A stretch of 64,000 nucleotides of DNA from Blumeriella jaapii. Lineage: Eukaryota; Ascomycota; Leotiomycetes; Helotiales; Drepanopezizaceae. A program made the translations under genes and the position numbers. The stretch covers positions 231,001 to 295,000 of the forward strand of contig VWND01000027.1 of the NCBI GenBank assembly GCA_009599575.1, given 5' to 3'. Under the pieces are notes generated by a model that worked only from the letters and a program-made list of their open reading frames with translations, was not told where the DNA came from and searched no databases. Shown here one piece after another: positions 46,651 through 58,271 of this stretch (the stretch's first letter is position 1; each line of letters starts with the position of its first letter).

Positions 46651-47091
46651 ATTGGGCTTACAAGTAAATGACGTAAAATGGCTTGCATTTCGAAAATATA
46701 GATAGAAACAAAAAGGATAGCTAGTGAAGTACACAGCACAATTATCGTAGCAGGCTTTGCGACAATAAGAATTCCAGAAACCCAATGATTTTACCTCGAG
46801 TTTTTTATGTGTTTGAGTAAACCAGCTCATCTTCCATTCGAAACCAACAAAGCAAAAACCGCTATTGAACCTGGGTTGTTGTTGGTATTTACTTTTACGC
46901 GAAGAGACAAGGGAGCTCTTATCGAAAGCTCCACAAAATTGTGCGGAATTATGCGCCTCTATGAACACGCAGCAGACAACCATCAACATCAGAACTTCGA
47001 CAACGAGAATGATCATTCTGAAACGCAACTGATGAATTTACGGGAGACCAGGAAGCTCCATCTTTGATTGCGCCCAGTCAAAACGAACAGT

Positions 47092-49696
47092 ATGAATGGC
47101 ACAGCGCCGTCACCTCTGGATGCCGGTAAACCATTCTAGAGCAAGCTGTCCTGCTTAACCCGGACACTGAGTGACTGACCACATTGCTAGTTGATTATGA
47201 TCCTATCGAGCATCTAAACACGATTTTCTCCCATCCATCTACCTTGATTGCCATAGGGAGCACCGCGGCGGCCCTCCAGAAGCACCAAGATGATCTCTCA
47301 ACATCCATATCTGCCCTCGAGGCTGCACAAGCAAAGAGCGACACATCGAGCCTGCAGCGCATGCAATCCACGAAGGAAGAGCTCGCCCAGCTATTCAGCA
47401 AGATAGAATCGGTGCGCACACGAGCAACAGAGACCGAGCAGACAATCACGTCCATGACAGCGGACATCAAGCGACTAGATGGCGCCAAACGGAACCTGAC
47501 CTTGTCCATGACAGCCCTGAAGCGGCTGCAGATGCTGACGACGGCCTACGAGCAATTGAGAGGACTGGCGAAGACGCGACAATACAGAGAATGCGCCAGC
47601 TTGCTGCAGGCGGTGCTGCAGCTCATGCGGCACTTCAATAGCTACAGGAGCATTGATCAGATCGCTACCCTGAGTCGAAATGTGGCGGATCTACAGAGGG
47701 AACTGCAGGAGCAGGTCTGCGAGGACTTTGAGATATCTTTTGCGAGGGGCGAGGTGGCGGTTAAGAAGAATGTGCTGGCCGAGGCGTGTCTGGTCATGGA
47801 TGCATTGGGCGACAATGCGAGGGCAAGGCTAGTGACATGGTATGTCAATACACAGCTGAGGGAATACCGGCAGGTCTTCAGGGGAAACGATGAAGCTGGC
47901 AGCTTGGACAATATTGGGAGGAGATACAGCTGGTTCAAGCGGATGTTGAGAACCTACGATGAAGATCACGCTGGCATATTCCCACTGCAATGGAGGGTCA
48001 ACGAGGTTCTGGCAAATGCTTTCTGCGAAGGAACGCGGGACGACTTCAAGGGCATACTAGAAAGGAGTATGAGGCGGCCAGACGGTGGGAAGATCGACGT
48101 CAACCTTCTACTGAGCTGTCTGCAGGAGACTATGGACTTTGAGCAGGGCCTGGAGAAGAGATTTGCCAGTGAGCCCAGGGCAAGTATTGACACTCTTAGC
48201 TCTGCCGAGGAGAAGCCGCACACCTTTGACCGGTCGATTTCAGAGGCCTTTGAGCCATATCTCAGTCTTTGGGTCGAGTCGCAAGATAAGCAGCTGGCAA
48301 CAATGATACCCAAGTACCGAACCCAATCTCTAACGCCACAGGACGAGGAATTCTCATTCCAGGCTGTCATACCATCTTCGATAGAGCTGTTCCACTTTTA
48401 CAAGTTGACACTGTCCCAATGTGCGAAACTATCGACTGGAGAGAGGCTGCTTGATCTCTCCAAAACTCTTGCCAAATACTTGGACGAGTATGCACAGCAG
48501 GTGCTGCTCTACTTCCTACAAGGCCCTGGCGACGTTAGTCTTGAGAACATCATACTAGTGCTCAACACGGCAGATTATTGGCATGCGAATACACAGCAAC
48601 TCGAAGATAATCTGAAGAAACGGATAGACAGCGAGTTTGCTCCCAAGGTCGATCTCTCTTCTCAGTGTGACGCCTTTATGGGCGTTGCAAGTGCTGCCGT
48701 GCTTGCACTGGTGCACAAAGTGGAAGTCACCTGTGAACCGTCATGGCGCGAGATGAGGAATACGAATTGGAGTAAGATGGAGAGCGTTGGAGACCAGAGC
48801 TCCTTCGTTGCTGAACTGTTGAAACATATCACCAGCCAGGCTGACACTATCCTGCCATTGGTCACAAAGGCGCAATACACCCGGGCATTTTGCGACAACC
48901 TAGTTGAGCATCTGGCAAATACATATATTGCAAATATTGTACAGTGCCGGCCTATCTCCGAGGTTGGTGCCGAACAAGTAAGTCCTTCTATCCCGCTTCA
49001 ATGCTATGCGATGAGCTTACAACAACACAGATGCTGCTTGACAAGTACGTTCTCACTAAAGGTCTTACTACACTCTCCTCGCGTTCCCCCTCCGCCGCAT
49101 CATCGTCAGCCACTGCCCAAGCCGGTTTCGTAAAACGAGTCAATCAAAGCATGGCCCGTCTCGACCCACTCCTCAAGACCCTTCAGGTACGACCCTATCC
49201 GCCGGAAGGGCTCGTCCAAGCATATCTCATTCACATTGGCGACCGTTCCGACGTCAACTTCCGCAAAATCCTGGAGCTCAAAGGCGTCAGGAAACCAGAC
49301 CAGCCTTCCCTCGTCGAGATGTTCGGTATGCATAGAGATGGCAAGAGCAATGAGCACCTCGTCGCAATGAGTCCTTTGTTGACGCCTCTCATGAACGCTG
49401 GCGGTATCGGAAGTGGGGGCCTTGGGCTCGGCTCCGCTTCAGCTCTGGGAGCCGCTTCTGGCATGCCGACTCTGCAATCCAAGTTTGGCTCTGCAGGCTT
49501 CGGTGAGAAGCTCTTCAGTGCAGCTAGAGATGGCGTGGAGAGAATGGGTACCCCTGGAGCTGGGGGCGACAAGACAGGGGGCCCAATGAATGAGGATGCA
49601 AAGACAGCGGTGGAGGGTAATCTGAAGGGCATTGGAAAGTTCTTCAGGAGAGATATGAGCGGGTTTGGTAGGTTTGGAGGAAGTAGCAATGGGTAA
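47092..49696 (+). CDS. VPS53: GARP complex subunit Vps53
   Basis: Exons 47092-47125, 47191-48977 and 49031-49696 give 828 residues. The tiny first exon (MNGTAPSPLDA) joins by a GTAAAC...TAG intron to V-DYDPIEHLNTIFSHPSTL; the second intron (53 bases) joins AEQ to MLLDKYVLTKGL. The N-terminal domain matches Vps53: coiled coils, then LDGAKRNLTLSMTALKRLQM, RQYRECASLLQAVLQLMRHF, DNIGRRYSWFKRMLRTYDED, LLSCLQETMDFEQGLEKRF. The family is a tether with Vps51, Vps52 and Vps54 at the trans-Golgi, capturing vesicles from endosomes. The tail after about 740 is Gly/Ala-rich and ends FFRRDMSGFGRFGG. Gene structure and length agree with fungal orthologues. No anomaly. Confidence 0.95.
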
Positions 49697-50339
49697 TGTG
49701 GTGGGTGTAGTTATGGTGCATTGAGTGATGAGACCTGTGTTGTACGAGATGTGTCAAATACAAGAAATAGCACTGGCAAGAGCTTCTTGTGCAGAGCAAA
49801 AGGCGTTCGAGTGCCTATTTCTGCTACGAAACGAGCTTTGCGAAGCGATCGTGAGTTGGTGATTCAACGTGAGTCTTCGACCCATTCGTTTAGGGGAGTA
49901 AACAAAAAATGGAACCAGTCACAATCTCAGGAACGACTCTCTTCATTAGGCAGGCAGGCAGTGTTATTGCGAACGCATGATCGACACTCAAGCAGAAGAC
50001 TCAAGACAAGGGTGTTTACATGCATGTGTCGTCTGAAGCGAGCGAGATGCCCACCGAAAAGGTATCATAGTGGTGGTACAGGCAATCAATCACTCCATAG
50101 ATAACGTGTTTGACGTAGGCGAGTGCTCTGACAATATTCATTGACGGCAGCCTTGATGCCAAAGCCAAGCCTCAATCGCCGGGACAGAGAGGCCTTACTG
50201 TGGGCAAAGAAAGTCTCTTGAACTTTTGTTCTTGCTCTTGTTCTATAATTCTGTGGAGAGCTCCTCGGAGGCAGCTCAGCTTGGCGGTGTATCCAGGTAT
50301 CCTCTACCGCACTCAACGACACAAAAATATATGCGGGAT
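49697..50339. other. Convergent spacer, no gene seen
   Basis: 3' flanks of VPS53 and of the minus-strand thioredoxin reductase. No repeat or recognisable frame. Confidence 0.55.
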
Positions 50340-51643
50340 CTATAGGAGAGGGTTGGATCGGTACTCCGGGACGACATCGTTGCTGCCCTTCTCGGCGCCC
50401 TTCTCGGCGTCGAGGGTGTTCTCATCCTCTAGTTCAGCAAGGAATTTTTCAGCCTCGAGAGCAGCTACGCATCCAGAACCTGTGATGATTGTGAGTGCTT
50501 GCAAAACTGGAGCTGAGGAAGATGGTGCTCACCGGCACTGGTAATAGCTTGTCTGTATCTCTTATCCTGCACATCGCCCGCCGCGAACACTCCCTCGATG
50601 TTGGTGTAACTCGTTCCGGGCTTGGTAATAATATATCCCTCCTCATCAGTCTCCACCTGGCCTTTGAACAGCGCAGTCGCTGGATCATGTCCTACGGCGT
50701 AGAATAATCCGTTCGCCTCGATCGTCTCCAGCTTGCCGGTCTTCGAATCCTTGATAACCATATGGCTCATCAACCCACGGTCATCGCCCTTGACCTCAGC
50801 GCCCTCGCTCGCAAACCTCACCGTAACCTTTTTGTTCGCCAAGAGCCTTTTCGCCATCGTCTTCGACGCCCGCAAGTAATCCTTTCTAACCAGTACCGTA
50901 ACGTGGGAACCATATTTTGTCAAGAAAATAGCCTCTTCCGCTGCAGAGTCTCCGCCACCAATGACCACCAGGGGCTTATTTCTGAAGATGGGTACGGCGC
51001 CATCACAGACTGCGCAGGCAGAGATCCCGTTTTGCCAGTATTTTTCCTCGCCGGGAAGTCCGAGCCTGCGAGCAGAGGCCCCGGTGGCGATTATGATAGC
51101 GTCTGCGGTATTGGGTTCTTGATCTTCGGCGTACTCGTTCCAGTACTTGAACGGCCGCTTGGAGAGGTCGACCTTTGCTACAGTTTCGGTAATGATCTGG
51201 GTGCCGAACTTCTCGGACTGTTTTCGCATAGCATCCTTCACACATGTCAACTTATGCCGTTTTGACACAATAGGAATATTTGGGGAAGCGAACCATCAAC
51301 TCTGAACCCCCGATCCCGTCTGGAAATCCCGGGTAGTTCTCTACATCCGTCGTTGTCGTCAACTGTCCTCCAGCAGCGATTCCATTTGCGAGAAACCCCT
51401 CGTAGAGCACAGCTTCAGATGTATCAGCTTTGCAGCCACCCGTCCGTAGTAGAGAAACCCACGCTTCAACTCCGCTCTTGCAAGATAGACAGCCGCTGTA
51501 TGCGCTGCAGGGCCAGAGCCAATTACTGTTACAACCGCATTAGCAAAAACGGCTTCCTTCAAAAGCTTCAACTATCCACCGTCTCCATTATATGCGGGCA
51601 TTCAAAGGGGCGAGGGGTACCCACTGACAACCTTGCTATGCAT
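50340..51643 (-). CDS. TRR1: Thioredoxin reductase (NADPH)
   Basis: Five exons on the minus strand (51643-51625, 51525-51463, 51412-51294, 51235-50533, 50479-50340) give 347 residues and every junction closes. The 19-base first exon plus exon 2 rebuild [20 protein letters not shown], the FAD-binding start of the low-molecular-weight (bacterial/fungal) type. Others: [18 protein letters not shown], the redox pair CAVC at 141-144 ([11 protein letters not shown]), NADPH site [12 protein letters not shown], and the FAD end [20 protein letters not shown]. It reduces thioredoxin with NADPH in the cytosol. The third intron has an atypical GTTCGC donor and an AAG acceptor; the second also ends AAG. 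The tail is Glu-rich. The gene ends the GC-balanced block, starting only about 360 bases from the AT-rich transposon region. Confidence 0.96.
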
Positions 51644-52004
51644 CTTTCTCTCCGCGATCCTGGGGAGACTCGCAGTAGTGGTCTGCTTCGCCGGCTTCTG
51701 TGGTACAGTCGTTGCTACGGCCACAAAGAAAGCTCTTGCGCCTGGTCGTAGCCCTTTGAGAGCCGAGGAAATCAGGTTGGCGGTTTTTCTGGTACTTTCT
51801 AGGAACGGTCGATACTTGGCAAAGTGATAGTGGACCGTTTGGTACGCGTAGGAGACTGATTGTTTTAGGGGCCAGGATTTTTGAAGAGATCAGAATTGAA
51901 AAGGATATGAGGAGGACGGAGAAGATGGTGTTGTTGATTTATACCTTCTGATATCCTGCTTCTGCCCCACCAAAACCAGTAGAAAACGCTTTGTCAGCAA
52001 TGGG
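51644..52004. other. Short 5' flank of thioredoxin reductase
   Basis: Upstream region of TRR1 with normal base composition. No clear site is recognised. Confidence 0.5.
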
Positions 52005-55000
52005 TGTGATAGCCTGATGGCCTGAGGCCATTATGGAGCACGGACCACACTGGCCACAGCCTATTTTTTCGTTTCCTGTAAACTTAGTTTTAAATTAATC
52101 AAGCACTCCTCGTAAAAGTATTTCAAAGCTTCAATTGGTGCTTTCCGCAGGGAGTCGAATAAGCTTTTTTTCGCAGTCGAGTTATTGCACAAAGATCGAG
52201 AAAATCGAATTGTTACTCGGAAAAGAAAATCGAAACACTCAAAAAAGCTTTTATTCAAAAATCTTATTAAAAAGATTTGAAATCGATTAAAAAAACGAAT
52301 TCAGACAAAAAAAAATATTATTAAAAAAAACAAATTCCGAAAACGCTATTGATTACAAAATACGTTATCGAATTACGATACGAAAAACAATTTCAAAATT
52401 TTACAAAAAAATCGATACTAATATTCAAAAGCTAAAAAAAAAAACTTATACAAAAAAAGAATTATAACAGGATTATTAAAAGGAAGTTTATACAGCACAA
52501 AAAAACTATTGTTTTAAATACATACGATAAAAAACCTTTTTAAACTTTAATTTAACAAAGGTCTGAATAAGATCAAAATCGAAAACGTTAATATTTAATA
52601 AAAAAAAATGCGTACGAATAGAAAAATACATTTGCTTTTTTATTAATTAATTCCGAAAGCTATTTTATATAATTAAAATTAATATCGAAAAACATTTCAC
52701 TTATTATATCCACACCAAGCTTTGCAAAACCCAATAATAATTAATTATCGGCAAAAACTTTTAGAAGGTTTATGTCGGATATTCGCCAAAGATTCCAGCA
52801 ATTCCTAAGTGCATTCGCAAGCAAAGCAGAAAAAAAGCAGTTTAATAAAACTATAAAAAGCCTTAGTACAGGTTTATCGTTCAAACAAATTAAGGACTTA
52901 AATCGGCAGCTGAAAGCAAATTCTCCTAAAACGCCAAAAACACCGAGAAAAAATAGAAACAAAAACATTCTAACAAATCCTTAATATATTCGTTTTAAAA
53001 ATGCCGCGGTTTGAAAAATGCAAGAATTATAATAGGGAAATGCTAGCCGAGTATTGGCTGGATAGATTGAATTATAACTTCGAAATAAATAGATAATTTG
53101 ACTTTAAACCATTTATATACCTTAAAGTTATATTTATCTTTTTTAATAAAAAAAAGCTGTTTTTAAATTCAGAAGCAATCCGCGCATGCGTGTTATTATA
53201 GCTAATCGCTTATTTGCCAAAGCCTAAAAGAAAACTAAAATTATTAAATGGCTGAAAGCTTAGTATTTAATCGATAAAAACCTTATAAAAAAAAAACTAA
53301 TGTTTTTCGTAATATGCGTAATTTTACACAAAACGAAAAAGAAATCCTATTCCAATATTACTTTCGAATTCTAGTTTTATTAAAAAAAACTGATAGAAAG
53401 GATTTTGACAAAAACGCTATAAATAATTAATACGAAAACTAATAATCGGATTCAAATCGGTATATTCTGAAATCTATTATTACGGCTTTTATGGTCGGAG
53501 TAAAAAATAAAAAGTTAAAAACCCACGCTTTGTCGAACAACGTCCTGTTGTATTTATATTTATAAAAGGCATATAAAATCTTATGCTTTTTTTAAATTTG
53601 CTTTAAAAATCTAAAAAAAAATTCAAACAGAAATTAATAAAAAAAACTTTTATAACAAATTAATAAAATTCGTAAAAAAAGGCTTAGGTATGCTAATAGC
53701 AGTCGCTATAATAATTTATCAAAAAAAGCAATACGTAAAATATACTTAAAAACAGACTTTGGTATTGACAAACCCTGGCCAAATTATAAAGTTTATTTCA
53801 ACCGCAAATAACGTCTAATTTTAGCAAAATCGTAATAAAACTTTAGCTTAACAAAATTAAAATACGGATAATACGCGTGCTAATTTAAAAGCAAATTAAA
53901 ATAATAATCAAAAACAGCAGTCTTATGTTTCTTTTAACGCTCGAAATAATAAAAGATCGGAGAATAACAATTATAATAATAATCGCAATCAAAACTCCGA
54001 AACCTAAAACAACGGAAGCAATAATAATAACAATTCGAAAAATGCATAAGCTTTAACGAATATTTTTTAATAATCGATTTCAATTATTAAATCTAATACC
54101 GAGTCGAAAAACTCTTTTGTAAATAAGTTTAGAAAATACAATCGTATAAACGGAACCTTTTGCTTAAATTATAACGAATTGGGATATATCAAAACTGCAT
54201 GCAAAAACGCACTTTTGCCGAAGTAAAAAAAAGCTTATATCAGAGCTATTATTTTTTAAAAAACTTTTGTTATAAAACATATGGCCACGATCATAGCTGA
54301 AAATATCTAATTACGAATCACCGAAATCTTGGAAAAATCTTTTGCTTTTACTGCTGCTTTTACACTTGTAGCAGAAACATTTATTATTGCTAGTATTATT
54401 ATAATTTTGTTTTAATAGACCGGAAATTATAAAAATTTATATATCGAAAATAAAGCCGCTTTTAGATTAGCTGGCAAAAACCTTAGGGTTATAAGCCTAT
54501 TAAAAGATTTAAAATATATTACAATGGCCGAAAATAAGATTTAAATTAATGCTTTTATAATTGACAAAATAAAAAAGAAAATTAGAGTCGTAAATTTTAA
54601 TAACGGTGCGCTTTAAGCTGCGAAACTAGTACGCCAAATCAGATTTAAAAAAGTTGTAGCAGAAAAGCCAGCTTTTAAAATGAAATATTTAAGAGAAATT
54701 ATAAAACGATTAAAAAAAGGCTTTATAAATTATATAAACTTAGCTTTTAAATTCGAAATTACGATTAACCTTTTAAAACTTTTCCAGCTGTTTCCGAAAG
54801 TTTTCAAACAGTTTCGAAAGCTAAGTATTAAAAAAAATCAGAAATCGGAAAAAAAGGCTGCGAAAAATACTTTTGTATAATTAACAGACTTAATTCCTTT
54901 GATTACCAATTTTACTCAATTGGTTCCAGATATTTATTTTAATAAAAAGGCCTAAAAGGTTAAAAGTTTTATTATTATCGAAAAAAAAAAAGAAAAAATG

Positions 55001-57972
55001 AAAGTGCAATTCCTTTTCGGAATATCGTTTATAAACCAAAATGCAAATATTATTTTAATTTTTTGGAACTTAGCTAAATAATTAAAACTAGAAATTCAAA
55101 ATCTTAGACAGAAAGGCTTCGCAAGCATTAATTATATTACAGCTAACGGAAAGCTATATCGCTTGGACGAATACGTTATAATCAATTTCGAAATAAAAAG
55201 TATTTGGCGTTATATTTATGCTTTTATTCGGGCTTAATTTAAACTTAATAATAAAAGTCTGAGTTTACTTCTGGGCTTATTATAGCTATATTTGGTAGAC
55301 GCAAAAATAAATATTTGTAAAAATGAAATTACGATTGGAAGAAATATGCAAAAAGAATTTGCAATTATAATTTTAAAAAACCTTTTTTTGCTTTTTCCGC
55401 CGTTATTAATCTGGTTTTGCATTTATTAAAAAAGTCCGAAAAATCTTTTAAAAACATAACCGTCAAATTTCAACCGGATTTTGATTCCGATGCTAATAAC
55501 GATATCGATACAACCGACTTCGAAAAAAAAGATTTTAACGAGGATAATTCCGACTCCGATTACACCGATTCAAAAGATTCGGAAAACTAAACTTTTTATT
55601 TGGCTTTGAAAAAGCGTTAAACTTATCCAAAAGAAGATTATTTATTTTCGTTACAATAAAACCCATTATTTACTACTGTTGAATTATTAAATGTATTATT
55701 TAATATATTAAATTCGCTATTTTTTTTAATTTATATAATTAAATCTTTTTTTTTCGAAAGTGAAAACAGAATTTTATATAATTGCCGCTGCTATTATTTT
55801 TATATCAAAACATAACTTCGGCGATTCTGAAAAGACTTTGCTTTTTTTTTATTAAAAAAAAAGTTATAAAAATTATTATTAAAAAATCCTATTAATAAAG
55901 TTTTTAACAAATAAGCAATTTTATACGGACTGATATTTGAAAATAGCATTTCCACAAACAGGTTAAAAAACGTATAAAAATTAATATATATATATCGAAA
56001 AGTCAATAACACCGGCTTTAATAAGTTTTTGTATATTAATTTATATATTTACCGACACCGGATATTTTCAGAAGCATTATTAATAGCAGATAACGCATAT
56101 CGGAAATATACTTTCGTTAAATTGATTTGGCTAAATAAGATTTTAAATAAAAGAATTTGCTATAAAATTTTCGAATTTATTTATATAACAAATAGCAAAC
56201 TTTCAGATTAAAACAGTCATTTTCATTTTATTAATAAATTTGTTAAATTTCGACCAAATAAAAAAAAAAATATCGGATGATTTTCGATTATTCGAAAATT
56301 AAAAAAAAAACCCCGGGCTGCATTTTTATTAAACTTAACGATTGTGCAGTTTATTTCGGCAATTCGTCTTATAAGGTTTTCAATTAATTTGATTTTAAAT
56401 ACGATTATTAAAATATAAAAATATATTCAAATAACCGCTACGTATACGCGTTTTTTGCATTTGGCCATTTTTAAATACAATTTATTCGTATACTTCAAAA
56501 GGCTGCATCGAATGCGTTTTTTTATACGAAACTGATAAAAATTATATTAAATAAAATACTTAAATTCCAAAATGCAATTAACCAAAGCTTTAATAATTTA
56601 AAATCTTTTTTTTTTTTTTTATATATTATCGGAAATATTTTTAAATTGCAAAAACTGAAATTTTATATAAATAATATTTTTTCAGATTTATTTAACTTCG
56701 ATTTTGCTTTTGCAATGCTACGAAACTATTTGTTATTTAGGTTGCTTTGGAATTAGCTAAAATTGTTATTTAAAAAATGCAAACTGTTTATAAAAAAAAT
56801 AATAGTTCTAAAAATCCGCTACCGATTCGGTCGTGCTTTTATTAAAATTAAAAAATCGACCGTAATTTAATTATGGCCCGTACCAACGACTTTTACTCAG
56901 GTAAAGCAATTTTTAGAAGCGATTTAAATTATTCGCAATTAAATAAAAAATTTTGCCGAAATCGTTAGATTTTTTAAATAAATTAACGAAATATGCCCGT
57001 TGAAAATAAAAATTATTAAAGGCTATATTCTTTTTTTTTTTAAAAAATAAATGCAGCTCAGCAGTAAAAAAAGCTGGCTATATTCTTTTTAAACCCGTGC
57101 AAATATACACAAATGCTTCGGCTTTCGCAAAAGAATATTACATATTACAAATTCAAAAAAGAGAATTCACATCGATACTATTATTATACGACAGTTTTAT
57201 ATTTACGAAAATACAACAATAATATAATATTTACAAAAGAAAATTATTAATTATAATAAAGTTTTGCAGAAAATATATTTATATGCTGCGTTGCGAAAAA
57301 CTTTTAATGTTATATACTAATTATACACTATTTATACACTTTCTAAACTCAGGATTTATTCAGAAAAAAATATACGCTTAATAGGCAGCAGAAATGCGAG
57401 CATTAAATATTTCGATTTAATATATTAAAGAAGATCGAAACCAAGTCGCCGACGCTTTGTTTAAAACTATTTTCCTAAGGAAAAAATATAACGAAATTAA
57501 TTTAAATTAATTCGGCGAAATAAATATAAAGGATTTTATATAGCGCTGGAAAAATGGAAAGGATAGGTACGAATAATTGCTTAAAAAAAATGGCTGATTT
57601 ATTTATATTACTTAACAAAAAAAAAATTAAAAAAATCCGAAAAATACTTAATTTTAATACGATTATAACGCTAGCAGAAGTTTTAAAGCAAAATAAAAAA
57701 TTTATAGCAGCTTTGTATGCAATTAAAAATATTAAGTATATTATAGGGCTGAAATCCTTTTTATCGTTCGCAAAAATTGCGATTTGAAAAAATAAGCGAG
57801 TTGCAAAAATATTAGCCACGATTTTAACAGACTTATTTACAGCATATAAGATTTGTTAGTAGTATATTAATATTATCAACCTTTTATTAAATGACAAGTA
57901 TTCAAAAGGCAACGACAAAGTCAAAAAAGCAACTTTGCAAAAAAAAGCTACGAGATACAAATGGAAGGACAA
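52005..57972 (+). mobile_element. Decayed Ty3/gypsy retrotransposon, strongly AT-rich
   Basis: Composition turns abruptly AT-rich at about 52.06 kb. A possible LTR remnant opens at 52005 (TGTGATAGCC) and holds the inverted repeat ATGGCCTGAGGCCAT (52014-52028). No paired LTR is found. Remnants on the plus strand in order: an Asn-rich gag end (about 53890-54050); a zinc knuckle near 54155-54200 where Cys and His read as Tyr (FCLNYNELGYIKTACKN); protease-like sequence near 55010-55350; reverse transcriptase-like pieces near 55990-56560; the RNase H end EDRNQVADALFKTIF near 57430; and integrase-like sequence to about 57870. Stops interrupt every frame. The order gag-protease-RT-RNase H-integrase is Ty3/gypsy. 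The 3' part ends where the second element begins. Confidence 0.72.
54150..54215 (+). pseudogene. RIP-damaged gag zinc knuckle
   Basis: FCLNYNELGYIKTACKN fits CxxCxxxGHxxxxC with one Cys and the His replaced by Tyr, each explained by a single G-to-A or C-to-T change. Confidence 0.75.
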
Positions 57973-58271
57973 TGTGACGATTCACTCTGTTGCCACCTCT
58001 CGTGTCACCCCAGCAACTACGTATAGCTGCAAGCTCCCCAGCAACTACGTATAGCTGCAAGCTCCCTGGTCTCCTGGTGAGTCTTCCCATCAATTATAGA
58101 GACTATCATGTATATAAAGCTCTCTTCCTTTAGCAACCTCTGCCTTTTGCAGTTGTTGATTCTAAATGAATATCTTTGTTGTTACAGAACCAAAAGCTCG
58201 TTTCTCATACCATGTAAACACGGCGACCAATTGACTGATTTCCTAGCCCTTCGATTGATTAAATCGTTACA
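57973..58271 (+). repeat. 5' LTR of second gypsy element
   Basis: The ends TGTGACGATT and AATCGTTACA are inverted repeats with one mismatch, giving a 299-base LTR. It has normal base composition, a TATATAAAG box near 58111, and a 28-base unit (CAGCAACTACGTATAGCTGC...) repeated in tandem at 58011 and 58039. The 3' LTR is outside the window, so the ends are inferred. Confidence 0.75.
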
